The notes: generated by a model not told the origin, from the letters alone. 64,000 nucleotides of DNA from Streptomyces aurantiacus (GCF_027107535.1 NZ_CP114283.1:7068001-7132000), one strand, 5' to 3'. Shown: positions 34,772-46,184, counted from the first letter of the stretch. Translations and numbers: made by a program.

Positions 34772-35701
34772 ATGTCCGAGAGCGTGCCGGTGCGGTGTCC
34801 GGCCTGCCGGCGCGAGCACGTCTATGCGGCGCCGACGTATCCGTGTGCGTGCGGTGCGCCGGTCGCGCCCGTCCTCGACCGGCGGGCCCGCGCCGAGTCC
34901 GTCACCCACCACACCTGGGACGAGGGCTGGGTGACGATCCGCTGCGTGTCCTGCGGACGCGAGGACCAGTGGCCCCGCCCGGAGGTCGGCTGCCCGTGCG
35001 GGACGGTCCTGCGGGTGCCGGTGACGGAGGCCGGTCCCGGCGAGCGCGCCGAGGGGACGGACCCGGCTGCGCGACCCGCCGCCCATGACGCACCCCGCGC
35101 CCCCGGTACGGACGTCCCGGCCGCCCATGACGCACCGCGCCCCTCCGCCACGGACGGCTCGGGCGGCCCGGGCCGCGGGAGCGGCGGGGAAGGAGGCGAC
35201 GGCACGGAGACCGGCGACGCCCCGGAAACCGCACGGGAGGGCGTGGGCCACCAGTCCCCGAAGCCCCGGCCCAGGCGTCTCCCGGCGGCCATCCCGCTCC
35301 CCCGCACCGAACCGGCCCCCCGCCCTGCGTTCCAGCCGGTGACCATCCGCACGGCCCGTGACGCCGTGACGGCCGCCGCGCTGTACCTGCGCTGGCTCGG
35401 CTACCGGGACATCCGGCGGGCCGACCAGCGGCCGCCCTCCGGTATCGGTCTCGCGGCCCGCGGGGTCGTCGCCCAGGTGGATCCGACCGTGCGACCGGCC
35501 TCCCTGCGGGACGTGGAGTGCCTCTGGCTGACGGCGATGACGGAATCGGCGGGCTGCGTCTACTTCTCGCTGGCCGGATACGAGGACGACGCCCGCGCGT
35601 GCGCCGACTCGCTGGGCATCCCCCTGTTCGTACTGGACCTCACGGGCACCCCGCAGGCAGCGAACAGCCTCGCCGACGAACTCGTCGCGACCGGCGCCTG
35701 A
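34772..35701 (+). CDS. Zinc-ribbon protein with a degenerate Mrr-like restriction endonuclease domain
   Basis: A 309-residue protein from ATG 34772, chosen for GGAGAGG just ahead. Residues 1-90 hold two zinc ribbons, CPACRREHVYAAPTYPCACG and CVSCGRED..CPCG. A disordered Pro/Gly/Asp-rich linker of about 100 residues follows. Residues about 200-309 (RDAVTAAALYLRWLGYRDIRR, GIGLAARGVVAQVDPTVRPASL, VYFSLAGYEDDARACADSLGIPLFVLDL) follow the Mrr_cat fold. The catalytic GID...QxK pattern is replaced by GIG...QVD, so nuclease activity is unlikely. The role is unknown; it could bind DNA or RNA. Confidence 0.7.
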   Translation: MSESVPVRCPACRREHVYAAPTYPCACGAPVAPVLDRRARAESVTHHTWDEGWVTIRCVSCGREDQWPRPEVGCPCGTVLRVPVTEAGPGERAEGTDPAARPAAHDAPRAPGTDVPAAHDAPRPSATDGSGGPGRGSGGEGGDGTETGDAPETAREGVGHQSPKPRPRRLPAAIPLPRTEPAPRPAFQPVTIRTARDAVTAAALYLRWLGYRDIRRADQRPPSGIGLAARGVVAQVDPTVRPASLRDVECLWLTAMTESAGCVYFSLAGYEDDARACADSLGIPLFVLDLTGTPQAANSLADELVATGA

Positions 35702-35739
35702 CCCCTCCAACTCCCCCGCCCAGCCACATACTTGGTCTC

Positions 35740-36269
35740 ATGACCGTCAGAGTGGCCACCACCGCCGACCTCCCAGTGCTCCAGGACATCGAACGCGCCG
35801 CGGGCGAACCCTTCCGCCTCTTCGGCATGCCGGAGGTCGCCGACGACGAACCGCCCCCGCTCGACGTCCTGGAGCGCTTCACGCAGGCGGGCCATGCCTG
35901 GGTCGCCGAGGACGCCACCGGCGGGCCCGTCGCCTACCTGATCGGCGAACCGGTGGACGGCGCCTTCCACATCGAGCAGGTCTCCGTCCACCCCGACGCC
36001 GCACACCGGGGCGTGGGCCGGACCCTGATCGCGTACGCCGCGGACCGGGCTCGCGAACAGGGCCTGGCCGCCCTCACGCTGACCACCTTCGCGGAGGTCC
36101 CCTGGAACGCGCCCTACTACGAGCGTCTCGGCTTCCGCGTCCTGGCCGGACCCGAACTCACCCCGGGGCTGCGGCGCATCCGGGCCGCGGAGGCCGAGCA
36201 CGGTCTCGACCGCTGGCCCCGGGTGTGCATGCACCGGGCCACGGAGCCGGCCGGACAGCGGCCGACTCC

Positions 36270-36273
<4 letters not shown>
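35740..36273 (+). CDS. GNAT-family N-acetyltransferase
   Basis: A 177-residue GNAT domain from ATG 35740. It shows [42 protein letters not shown] with the acetyl-CoA-binding R-x-x-G-x-G/A loop, and [21 protein letters not shown] with the terminal Tyr region. Such enzymes acetylate small amines or protein N-termini; the substrate is not evident. Its stop overlaps, on the opposite strand, the stop of the acyl-CoA ligase gene by 4 nt. Confidence 0.9.
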
Positions 36274-37894
<1,621 letters not shown>

Positions 37895-37898
<4 letters not shown>

Positions 37899-39580
37899 CG
37901 GAAGTCCTCCTCGCGGTACTCCGCGTCCGAACCCGCGGCCGTGGCCTCGCGCAGCTCGATCCGCCTGATCTTCCCGGACACGGTCTTGGGCAGTTCGCCG
38001 AACTCCAGTCGGCGGACCCGCTTGTACGGGGCGAGGACCGTGCGCGCGTGCTCGAAGAGCACCTTCGCGGTGTCGGGTCCCGGCTCCCAGCCGTCCGCCA
38101 GCACGATGTACGCCTTCGGGACCGCGAGCCGCAGCTCGTCCGGCGCGGGCACGACGGCGGCCTCCGCGACGGCCTCGTGCTCCAGGAGCGCGCTCTCCAG
38201 CTCGAACGGCGAGATCTTGTAGTCGGAGGCCTTGAAGACGTCGTCGGCCCGCCCCACGTACGTGATGTAACCGTCCTCGTCGCGCGAGCCGATGTCTCCG
38301 GTGCGGTAGTAACCGCCCGCCATGGCCTCGGCCGTGCGGTCCGGGTCACCGTGATAGCCGGTCATCAGGCCCACGGGCCGTGCGGACAGGTCGAGCGCGA
38401 TCTCGCCCTCGGCTGCGCCCGGCGCGCCCGACACCGGGTCGAGCAGCTCGACCTCGAAGCCCGGGCTCGGCCGCCCCATCGACCCTGTCTTCAGTGGCTG
38501 GCCAGGGCTGTTGGACACCTGCACGGCCGTCTCGGTCTGCCCGAAGCCGTCCCTGATGGTGACGCCCCACGCCCTGCGCACCTGCTCGATGACCTCGGGG
38601 TTGAGCGGCTCACCGGCGGCGACGGCCTCCCGCGGCGGCGTACGCAGTCGGCTGAGGTCGGACTGGATGAGCATGCGCCAGACGGTGGGAGGAGCACAGA
38701 AGGTCGTCACGCCCGCGCGGTCCATCTCGGCCATCAGCCGGCCCGGGTCGAAGCGCGTGTAGTTGTGGAGGAAGACGGTCGCCTCCGCGTTCCAGGGGGC
38801 GAAGAGGTTCGACCAGGCGTGCTTGGCCCAGCCGGGCGAGGAGATGTTCAGGTGCACGTCCCCGGGCTTGAGGCCGATCCAGTACATGGTCGCCAAGTGG
38901 CCGACCGGGTACGACACATGGGTGTGCTCGACGAGTTTGGGGCGGGCGGTGGTGCCCGAGGTGAAGTAGAGCATCAGGGGGTCGTCGGCGCGGGTCGGGC
39001 CGTCCGGCCTGAAGGGGCCGTGGTCGTGGCGGTGGACGTCCTCGTAGGGATGCCATCCCGGCTGCTCGCCGCCGACCACGACGCGCGTGTAGCCGCCGGG
39101 CACCTCGTCGAACTTGCCGGTGTCCTCGGCGCGCACGATCACATGGCGGACCCGGCCCCGTTCGACGCGGTCCCGCAGGTCGGCCGGGCCCAGCAGCGGC
39201 GTGGCGGGGATGACGACCGCGCGCAGCTTCATCGCGGCGAGCGCCGTCACCCACAGCTCGGCCTGGTTCCCCAGCATGACCAGGATCCGGTCCCCGGCAC
39301 GCACGCCCAGCCCGCGCAGCCATCCCGCGGCCCGGCCGGAGAGCACGGACAGCTCCTCGAAGGACAGCCTGGTCTCGCTGCCGTCCTCCTCGACGATGTG
39401 CAGCGCGGTCCGGCCGTTGCCGTCCGCGATGGCGTCGAACCAGTCGAGTGCCCAGTTGAAGTACTCCGGGCGGGGCCAGGAGAAGCCCGCGCAGGCCGTG
39501 GCGTAGTCCTCGCGGTGTTCCAGAAGGAAGTCCCGCGCGCTGCGGAAGCGCTCCGTCGGCGTCGTCGGCGGCGTAGTCAT
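37895..39580 (-). CDS. AMP-dependent acyl-CoA synthetase (medium-chain type)
   Basis: A 561-residue ANL enzyme from ATG 39580 behind AGGAGGACAG. Visible are [12 protein letters not shown] (the start of the MACS/ACSM group), [74 protein letters not shown] and the catalytic Lys in [14 protein letters not shown]. The group acts on medium-chain or aromatic carboxylates. The next gene is a second, different ligase, coupled by a 4-nt overlap. Two coupled ligases of different subfamily suggest related or serial acid substrates. The divergent LuxR-type gene at 39694 may regulate the pair. Confidence 0.92.
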
Positions 39581-39693
39581 CTGTCCTCCTCGGACCCGGA
39601 CCATTGCCGGGCGGCTCACTCACATCGTGTAATCCGTGATGCGGGTCTCACTACCCCCGAACGGGGGGTGCGCAGCGGTGAAGGGACGAGCAC

Positions 39694-40557
39694 GTGGCGG
39701 CTGGCGTGACCGAAGCGGTGGAACTGCGCGGCGCGCTGATGCGCCTGCGCCGGGCGACGGGGCTGCCCGTCGCCTTCGGCGGTCTGGTGGAGCCGGGCCG
39801 CGGGCAGGTGCGGATCAGCGAGCTGAACGGCACGGCGACGGCGGCCCTGAGCGCGCTCGCCGTGTCGTCGGGCAACGGCCTGGGCGGCAAGGCGGTCGCC
39901 CTCGCCCGGCCGTGCGCCGTCACGGACTACTCCTCCTCGCGTCGGATCAGCCACGAGTACGACAGCGCGGTGGCCGCGGAGGGGCTGCGGTCCGTCCTCG
40001 CCGTGCCGGTCGTCGTACGCCGCCGGGTGCGCGGCGTCCTGTACGGCGCCCTGCGCACGGCCCAGCCGCTGGGCGACCGGACGCTGGCCGCGGCGGTGGA
40101 GGCGGCGCGGGACGTGGAGCAGTCGCTGGTCGTACGGGACGAGGCGTACGGACTGCTGGCGGCGGCGCGCACGCCGGGGGTCGCCGGGGGGCCGGTGGGG
40201 CCCGGAGGGCCGGAGGGCGCGGCGTGGGAGCGGCTCCGGGAAGCGCACGGGGCGCTGCGCGCGCTGGCCCCGCGCCTCGTGGACCCCGTACTGCGGGCCG
40301 AGCTTCTCTCGGTCTGCGAGACGCTGGCTGCCTCACCCGGTCGGACGCCGTCGGCCCCGGAAGTCCGGCTCACCCCTCGTGAGCTGGACGTTCTCGCCTG
40401 TGTGGCCGTCGGTACGACCAATGCGGGCGCCGGGGAGCGGCTCGGGCTGCGCTCCGAGACGGTCAAGGCCTATCTACGGTCCGCGATGCGCAAGCTGGGC
40501 GCACACACCAGGCTGGAGGCCGTGGTGGCGGCGCGGACGGCGGGGCTGCTGCCGTGA
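39694..40557 (+). CDS. GAF-domain LuxR-type transcriptional regulator
   Basis: A 287-residue protein from GTG 39694 with AAGGGA ahead. Residues about 10-150 form a GAF-like sensor (LPVAFGGLVEPGRGQVRISELNG, GLGGKAVALARP, RSVLAVPVVVRRRVRGVLYGALR). A Gly/Pro linker follows, and residues about 225-287 are the LuxR helix-turn-helix, LTPRELDVLACVAVGTTNAGAGERLGL then SETVKAYLRSAMRKLGAHTRLEAVV. It is divergent from the two acyl-CoA ligases across 113 nt that include a CCCCC/GGGGG hairpin, so it is a likely regulator of them, perhaps sensing the acid or its CoA ester. Confidence 0.88.
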   Translation: MAAGVTEAVELRGALMRLRRATGLPVAFGGLVEPGRGQVRISELNGTATAALSALAVSSGNGLGGKAVALARPCAVTDYSSSRRISHEYDSAVAAEGLRSVLAVPVVVRRRVRGVLYGALRTAQPLGDRTLAAAVEAARDVEQSLVVRDEAYGLLAAARTPGVAGGPVGPGGPEGAAWERLREAHGALRALAPRLVDPVLRAELLSVCETLAASPGRTPSAPEVRLTPRELDVLACVAVGTTNAGAGERLGLRSETVKAYLRSAMRKLGAHTRLEAVVAARTAGLLP

Positions 40558-40711
40558 AGGTCCGTACCTCCCCGCGCGTCGTATACATGCACAGGCAGCC
40601 TGAAATCCCGTATACCGAATCTCTGTTATTTCCCTCACGGCGCAACCCCCCGAAATTCAGAAGCTCTTTGCATAATATTGATCCGAACACGACATGAGGG
40701 GAGCGGTGCGC

Positions 40712-43564
40712 GTGCGACGGGATTTCGAGGAGCCTGTCAGACCCCTTTCCGAGCAGGTCGTCGGGCGGGACGAGCTGCTGGGACGAGCACGCGAGCAGCT
40801 CTCGCGAGGCGGCAGCCTCCTCTTGCACGGTCCGCCCGGAATAGGAAAGTCGACCGTCCTGCGGGCAATGGCTGCGGAATACGCCGAATCGGCCCGGACT
40901 GTGTTGCGCTGCTCCGCCACCGAGTCGGAATCCCATCTCCCGTTCCTGGCTCTGGTCGATCTGCTCGGCCTTGTCGCCGACGAGGTCGCCGACGCCCTGC
41001 CCGCACCGCAGCAGGCCGCGCTCGAGGCGGCCCTCACCGGCCGCGCCGAATCGTCCCTGCACCAGGACGGCCTGGCGCTGCGGCTCGCCGTGCTGTCGGT
41101 GCTGCGCGCTCTGGCTGCCAAGGGGCCGGTGCTCCTCGTCGCCGACGACCTGCAGTGGCTCGACGCGCCCAGCGCCGAACTGCTCGGGTTCGCCGCCCGT
41201 CGCCTCGGCGGAATGCCGGTACGGATGCTCGGCGCGGTGCGTACCGGCACCGAACCGAAGGAACAGGAGCACGACCCGTATCTACGCGCGTATCCGCCGG
41301 AGACGCTGGCCCTGCGGCTGACCCCGCTGTCCCACCCGCAGATCGCCGAGCTGCTCACCAACCGCGGCCACACGGGCCTGCGCCGCTCGACCCTGCGGGA
41401 CATCCACCACACCAGCGGCGGCAACCCGCTGTTCGCGCTGGAGCTCGGCCGCGCGCTGGCCGAGAGCACGACGCCGCACCGGCCCGGCGAGCCACTGCCG
41501 GTGCCCACCTCGCTGCGCGCCCTCGTACTCAGCCGACTGGACCTGCTGTCCGCCGAGGCCCGCCGGACGCTTCTCGTGGCGAGCGCGGGAGCCCGCCCCA
41601 CCCAGGCACTGCTGGCGGCCGCGGGCCGTAGGAACGTGGAGGCGGAGATCGCCCTAGCGGCCTCGCTCGGGCTCGTGGCGGCCCTGGGCCCGGACAGCCA
41701 CGGGCCGGACGGCCAGGAGGGGGCGGTGCGTTTCGCGCATCCGCTCGTCTCCGCCGCGCTGTACGCGCAGGCGACACCCCAGGAGCGGCGGGCCGCGCAC
41801 GCGGCCCTGTCCACGGCCGCCTCCGATCCGATCGAGCGGGCCCGGCATCTCGCGCTGGCCACCACCGGCACCGACGAGGAGGTCGCCGCCCGTCTCTCCG
41901 AGGCGGCGGCGCTGGCCCGGGACCGCGGCGCCCCCTCGGTGGCGGCCCAGCTCGGGCTGCTCGCCGCCCGGCACACCCCCGCGGACGGCCGGCCCGGTGC
42001 GGACGAACGCCGGCTGCGGTCCGCCGAGGACGCGCTGACCTCGGGCCAGATCGACCTGGCCCGAGAGGTGGCCCGTGACGTCCTGGACCGGGCGACGGAC
42101 GCGGCCGTCCGGGTACGGGCCTGGATGGTCGTGATCGACTCGGCCGGGCAGGCGATGGCCGATGTCGAGGCGGTGTTCCCGCAGGCTCTCGCAGACGCGG
42201 GCGACGATCCGCGGCTGCTCGCGCTGGTCCGCTACCAACTGGCCTGGCGGGCGCTGCTGGTGGAGGGAGAGATGGCGAAGGGCCGCGAGGAGGCCGCCCA
42301 CGCGGCACGGCTCGCCGCCACCGCGGGTGACCGGAGCACCGAGCTGCTCGCCCTGTCCTTCCAGGCCCAGATGGAGACCCTGATGGGCCATCCAGCGGCC
42401 CCGGCGACGCTCGAGAAGGCCCTCGCGGAACCGCAGGACCTGCGGGTGGCCTGCGACCACAACGGCGCGGGCGCCACCCGCTTCCGCTGGCTCATCATGA
42501 GCGACCAGCTCACCGACGCCCGGGCCACGATCACCCGGCTGCTCGGCGAGGTGCGCCGGCGCGGCATCGTCGAGAGCGAGGTGCACTTCCTGCGCGGGCT
42601 CGCCGAGACCGAGCTGCGCTCCGGGCACTGCGGCCGGGCGCTCGACCTCGCCCACGAGAGTCTGCGGCTCGCCCGGGACACCGGCATCGGCGAGGCCGCG
42701 GGCAACATGTTCACCTCGCTCGCCGAGGCCGCGGGCGGCGATGTGCACCGGGCGCTCGCGCTGGCCGCGGACGCGGTGCGCCGGGCCGAGGACGACGGCG
42801 ACCTGATCTACCTCTCCCGGGCCCTGGGCGCGCTGGGGCATGCCCGGCTGGTGGCGGGGGACGCCGCCGGGACGGTCGAGTCCCTGCGCAGGGCACGGGA
42901 GTTGGAGCAGGGCATCGGCATCTTCGACCCCGCACGCGGCCGCTGGCACGGCGATCTCGCCGAGGCGCTCGTCCTCATCGGCGAGCCCGCGGAGGCGCAG
43001 GACGTCATCACCGCCACACGCGAGCACGCGGTCCGGTTGCGGCGGGCGAGTGTCCTGGCCGTGCTGGACCGGGCCGAGGCCCTCGTGAAGGCCGCGGCAG
43101 GCCATCACGAGGCGGCCGCGGAGCAGTTGACCTCGGCGCAGGACCGGCTGGCGCAGCTCGGATACGGGCTCGAGGAGGCGCGTGCCGCCCTCGCGCTGGC
43201 CCGGCTGCGCGCCGAGCAGTCGGGGCGGGGCTCGTACGACGAGGCGGCGCGGCTGTTCCGCCGCTGCAAGGCGGTGCCCTGGCTTCGGCAGCTGGACGCG
43301 GCGGTCCTGGCCGGCACCGCCCCGGCTGCCTCCGCTCCGACCGTTCCCGAGTCCGTGCTGCCACACCTGGACCGGCTGGCCTCGACGGAGCGTCAGGTCG
43401 CGGCGCTCGTCCTGGAGGGCGCCACGAACCGCGAGATCGCCGCGCGCCTGTACATCAGCGTGAAGACGGTCGAGGCGACGCTCACCCGCGTCTACCGGAA
43501 GCTGGGGATCCGGTCCCGGGTCGACATCGTACGACTGGCCGCGGGGCAACAGCGGGGCGACTGA
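40712..43564 (+). CDS. LAL-type LuxR-family regulator with AAA ATPase domain
   Basis: A large ATP-binding LuxR regulator of about 950 residues. GTG 40712 is preferred because AGGGGAG lies 8 nt ahead; ATG 40694 would add 6 residues. The N-terminal STAND/AAA module has Walker A LLLHGPPGIGKSTVLRA and Walker B GPVLLVADDLQWLD, followed by a winged-helix segment and long TPR-like helical repeats (residues about 400-850). The final 65 residues are a LuxR HTH, STERQVAALVLEGATNREIAARL then SVKTVEATLTRVYRKLGI. Such proteins often control secondary metabolism or sugar use. Its target is not evident here; it stands alone. Confidence 0.92.
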   Translation: MRRDFEEPVRPLSEQVVGRDELLGRAREQLSRGGSLLLHGPPGIGKSTVLRAMAAEYAESARTVLRCSATESESHLPFLALVDLLGLVADEVADALPAPQQAALEAALTGRAESSLHQDGLALRLAVLSVLRALAAKGPVLLVADDLQWLDAPSAELLGFAARRLGGMPVRMLGAVRTGTEPKEQEHDPYLRAYPPETLALRLTPLSHPQIAELLTNRGHTGLRRSTLRDIHHTSGGNPLFALELGRALAESTTPHRPGEPLPVPTSLRALVLSRLDLLSAEARRTLLVASAGARPTQALLAAAGRRNVEAEIALAASLGLVAALGPDSHGPDGQEGAVRFAHPLVSAALYAQATPQERRAAHAALSTAASDPIERARHLALATTGTDEEVAARLSEAAALARDRGAPSVAAQLGLLAARHTPADGRPGADERRLRSAEDALTSGQIDLAREVARDVLDRATDAAVRVRAWMVVIDSAGQAMADVEAVFPQALADAGDDPRLLALVRYQLAWRALLVEGEMAKGREEAAHAARLAATAGDRSTELLALSFQAQMETLMGHPAAPATLEKALAEPQDLRVACDHNGAGATRFRWLIMSDQLTDARATITRLLGEVRRRGIVESEVHFLRGLAETELRSGHCGRALDLAHESLRLARDTGIGEAAGNMFTSLAEAAGGDVHRALALAADAVRRAEDDGDLIYLSRALGALGHARLVAGDAAGTVESLRRARELEQGIGIFDPARGRWHGDLAEALVLIGEPAEAQDVITATREHAVRLRRASVLAVLDRAEALVKAAAGHHEAAAEQLTSAQDRLAQLGYGLEEARAALALARLRAEQSGRGSYDEAARLFRRCKAVPWLRQLDAAVLAGTAPAASAPTVPESVLPHLDRLASTERQVAALVLEGATNREIAARLYISVKTVEATLTRVYRKLGIRSRVDIVRLAAGQQRGD

Positions 43565-43629
43565 ACCCCGCCCACGGCCGGGCACCGCGCCCTTCGGAGC
43601 CCTCCCCCGGGCGACGGCTCCCTCGCGCG

Positions 43630-43696
43630 GGGCGCAGTCGTACGGGGCGCAGTCGTACGGGGCGCAGCCGTTCGGGGCGCAGCCGTTCGGGGCGCT
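43630..43696. repeat. 15-bp tandem repeat downstream of the LAL regulator
   Basis: Four consecutive 15-bp units, two GGGGCGCAGTCGTAC and two GGGGCGCAGCCGTTC, plus a partial fifth. The pairs suggest stepwise duplication. Confidence 0.85.
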
Positions 43697-43800
43697 GGGG
43701 ACGCCCACGGCCTGAGCCGATGCGTGTCGGCGCCGGGGCGAGGCCGCAGGCCGGTCCGGCCGTCGGGCCCCCTGCCCGAGACGATGCCGCTCCTGCCGGC

Positions 43801-43882
43801 CCGGCTCCCGGCTCCCGGCTCCCGGCTCCCGGCTCCCGGCTCCCGGCTCCCGGCTCCCGGCTCCCGGCTCCCGGCTCCCGGC
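43801..43882. repeat. CCGGCTC heptamer tandem repeat
   Basis: About 11.7 perfect copies of the 7-bp unit CCGGCTC. A 7-bp unit changes phase with each copy and would frameshift any ORF crossing it if copy number changes. The gap 43565-44126 also holds the 15-bp repeats and the hairpins before the trypsin gene; no gene is visible. Confidence 0.92.
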
Positions 43883-43986
43883 AGGATCCCCGGTATCAAG
43901 GCGTCCACACGGGGAACGGCCGGCGACGGGACGGCCGGGCATGTGACGAAGGCCGGGCGGTCACCGGGCAGCGACCGGGCGGCGAC

Positions 43987-44021
43987 CGAGGGTTATCCCT
44001 CGGCAACTCCCGCAGGGAGTT
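43987..44021 (+). promoter_or_regulatory. Adjacent inverted repeats in the trypsin promoter region
   Basis: 43987-44002 is CGAGGG-TTAT-CCCTCG, and 44005-44021 is AACTCCC-GCA-GGGAGTT, both perfect. They lie 106-140 nt before the protease start and could be operators or transcript hairpins. Confidence 0.5.
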
Positions 44022-44126
44022 CCCTCATTGGGGGTACTCCCCGTGCGCTTCTAGCGTGGGACCCGCCCCGCAGGCTGTCGCTCCACCCCCACAGTGCACC
44101 CCCCACCGGCACTCCTGAGGAGATCC

Positions 44127-44915
44127 ATGTTCGGGCTCACTTTTGCCAAGAAGGCCGCCGCTGTCACCGCGGCGGCCGCCGCCGCGACGACCTGTCTGCT
44201 CGGCGCCACCACCGCGAGCGCCGCCCCCCAGCCCATCGTCGGCGGTTCGACGACCACGGCGTCCGCGTACCCGTACGTCATGCAGATCACCAACGCCTCG
44301 CAGAGCCAGTTCTGCGGCGGCACCCTGGTGTCGGCCACCAAGGTCGTCACGGCGGCCCACTGCATGGTCGGCAGAACCACGAGCAACACCCGTGTGGTCG
44401 GCGGCCGTACCTACCGCAACGGCACCAACGGCACCGTCGCCCAGGTCAGCAAGATATGGATCCACCCGAGCTACTCGGACGCCGAGAGCGGTGACGACGT
44501 CGCCGTCCTGACCCTGTCGACGTCGATGCCGTACACGCCCATCAGCTACGTCTCCTCCTCCGAGACCGGCGTGTACGCGGCCGGCGCCACCGCCCGCATC
44601 CTCGGCTGGGGCACGACCAGTTCGGGCGGCTCCTCCTCCAACCAGCTGCGCACCGCCACCGTTCCGACCGTGTCCAACGCCAACTGCTCCTCGGCGTACG
44701 GCTCGTCCTACATCGCCTCCGACATGGTCTGCGCCGGCTACACCTCCGGCGGCGTGGACACCTGCCAGGGCGACAGCGGCGGCCCCCTCGTCATCGGCGG
44801 CAAGCTCGCCGGCATCACCTCGTGGGGCTACGGCTGCGCGGACGCCGCCTACCCGGGCGTCTACACCCGCCTGACGACCTTCTCCAGTCTGGTGACGACG
44901 CAGGTCAACTCCTAG
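44127..44915 (+). CDS. sprT: Secreted trypsin-like serine protease
   Basis: A 262-residue precursor from ATG 44127 behind TGAGGAG. An alanine-rich signal peptide and short propeptide end at APQPIVGG, where the mature enzyme begins with the I-V-G-G start of active trypsins. Catalytic residues are His78 (VTAAHC), Asp124 (DDVAVL) and Ser217 (CQGDSGGP), with Asp211 in the S1 pocket giving Lys/Arg specificity. Six cysteines match three disulfides of Streptomyces griseus trypsin. The enzyme is exported. No protease inhibitor gene is adjacent, and a strong terminator follows. Confidence 0.95.
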   Translation: MFGLTFAKKAAAVTAAAAAATTCLLGATTASAAPQPIVGGSTTTASAYPYVMQITNASQSQFCGGTLVSATKVVTAAHCMVGRTTSNTRVVGGRTYRNGTNGTVAQVSKIWIHPSYSDAESGDDVAVLTLSTSMPYTPISYVSSSETGVYAAGATARILGWGTTSSGGSSSNQLRTATVPTVSNANCSSAYGSSYIASDMVCAGYTSGGVDTCQGDSGGPLVIGGKLAGITSWGYGCADAAYPGVYTRLTTFSSLVTTQVNS

Positions 44916-44986
44916 CAACCGACAGGCGATCGTCCTGCTGATCGCTTCCGTCCCGAAAACTCCCTGAGCACGACTCAGGTTGAGCC

Positions 44987-45031
44987 AGGGGGCGTTGCGG
45001 GCCTCCACGAGCGGCCCGCAACGCCCCCTTT
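44987..45031 (+). terminator. Terminator after the trypsin gene
   Basis: A perfect 16-bp stem (44988-45003 and 45013-45028) with a 9-nt loop, followed by TT. It sits between convergent genes and may serve both. Confidence 0.85.
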
Positions 45032-45068
45032 CCACTGCCCGGCGCCATCTGGGCCCGTCCGCCCACCG

Positions 45069-46184
45069 TCAGCCGCGTACGACGGTCCCGAACCGGATGT
45101 CGTACGAGGACGAGCCACGCAGCGCCGTGAGCATCCGTGCCGCCTCCTCGACCGCCTCTTCGCGCTGTCGCCGGGTGAGTGTGCCGAAGGGCTCGATGGT
45201 GAGCACGGCCCGGTCGCCGGTCTCCTCCAGCCGCCACACCCCCTCCAGGAATCCGTCGACGAGCAGGGCGCGGTGGGCCTGATTGCCCTGCCAGGTACGG
45301 CCCTTGTACTCGGGGGACACCACGCGGGAGCGGTCGGCGTGCGAGAGGAGCAGATTGTCGAACTCGGGCAGCAGCCGCGCGGGCGCCGGGGTGTCCGCGT
45401 CGGGCCGGGGCGCGTCGGGCAGGTCGAAGAGCTCGACCCCGCGCTCGTCGGCGAAGGTGACCAGCTGGGGCCGGAGCCGTTCGAAGGCCTCGCGGAGCCG
45501 GGTCAGGCCGGCCCAGGCCTGCATGTCCATGACGGAGGCGGGGCCGAAGGCGGCGAGATAGCGCAGGACGGTGGCGTCGGGGGCGGGAACCGGTTCGGCG
45601 GGCCTGCCGAGCCAGTGCTCGGCGGTGGTGAGCGCGACCTGTCCGCTGCGGCCCCACAGCCCGCGCGGGGTGACCTGGACGAGAGGCAGCCTGCAGCGGG
45701 CCGCGACGGCGAGGGCCAGGGGATCGGCGTCGGGCCACTCGACGAGCAGCGCCTCCCGCAACTGCTTCATCGTGCGCGGCTCGGCCTCGACCAGCTCCCG
45801 GCTGATCGAGGCGAGCCGGTCGAGGTCCACTCCGACGAGGCCCTTGCGGAAGCCGTACAGCTCGCGTTCGCGGGCGGCCTGCACGAGCGGGCGCAGGGTG
45901 AGGCAGTCGTCGGCGGTGTGGGTGTGGATGGTGGAACGCATGGTGACGATGCGCACGACCTCCCGCGCGTCCATCGCCGTGGACAACTCTTCGGGGTCAA
46001 AGCCCTCCAGGCGGGCGGCGAGCGCGTAGTAGGGAGGCTTCACGTTCTGGGCCTGGAGGCCGACGAGGTGCTCGACGGCGTCCGTCGCGGACATCGCGGC
46101 CCGGCGCAGGAGCAGCTGCCGGTCCAGGGTCGCGCGGTTCAGCTCACGGGCACTCAGCACGGGGGCGGTCGAGGTCTTCGTCAT
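45069..46184 (-). CDS. Winged-helix DNA-binding domain protein (HTH_42, AlkX/YcaQ-like)
   Basis: A 371-residue protein from ATG 46184. LSARELNRATLDRQLLLRRA at the start and AVEHLVGLQAQNVKPPYYALAARLEGF mark the HTH_42 family, followed by STIHTHTADDCLTL and, near the end, NLLLSHADRSRVV and GNQAHRALLVDGFLEGVWRLEE. E. coli relatives (YcaQ) unhook interstrand DNA crosslinks as glycosylases; antibiotic producers use relatives for self-resistance. The QxQ motif in VGLQAQN matches that of the glycosylase group. No biosynthetic cluster adjoins it, so a repair role is inferred from the family only. Confidence 0.82.
   Translation of the reverse strand: MTKTSTAPVLSARELNRATLDRQLLLRRAAMSATDAVEHLVGLQAQNVKPPYYALAARLEGFDPEELSTAMDAREVVRIVTMRSTIHTHTADDCLTLRPLVQAARERELYGFRKGLVGVDLDRLASISRELVEAEPRTMKQLREALLVEWPDADPLALAVAARCRLPLVQVTPRGLWGRSGQVALTTAEHWLGRPAEPVPAPDATVLRYLAAFGPASVMDMQAWAGLTRLREAFERLRPQLVTFADERGVELFDLPDAPRPDADTPAPARLLPEFDNLLLSHADRSRVVSPEYKGRTWQGNQAHRALLVDGFLEGVWRLEETGDRAVLTIEPFGTLTRRQREEAVEEAARMLTALRGSSSYDIRFGTVVRG

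Noticed and set aside
43801..43882. Possible CRISPR array
   Set aside because: The repeat is a contiguous 7-bp unit without spacers, and no cas genes are present.
43492..43942. Repeat protein encoded by the 15-bp and 7-bp arrays
   Set aside because: The arrays translate as simple PGSRE-type repeats in several frames, with no start, ribosome site or domain.
45069..46184. Self-resistance glycosylase of an antibiotic cluster
   Set aside because: No PKS, NRPS or other biosynthetic genes are near; a general repair role is simpler.
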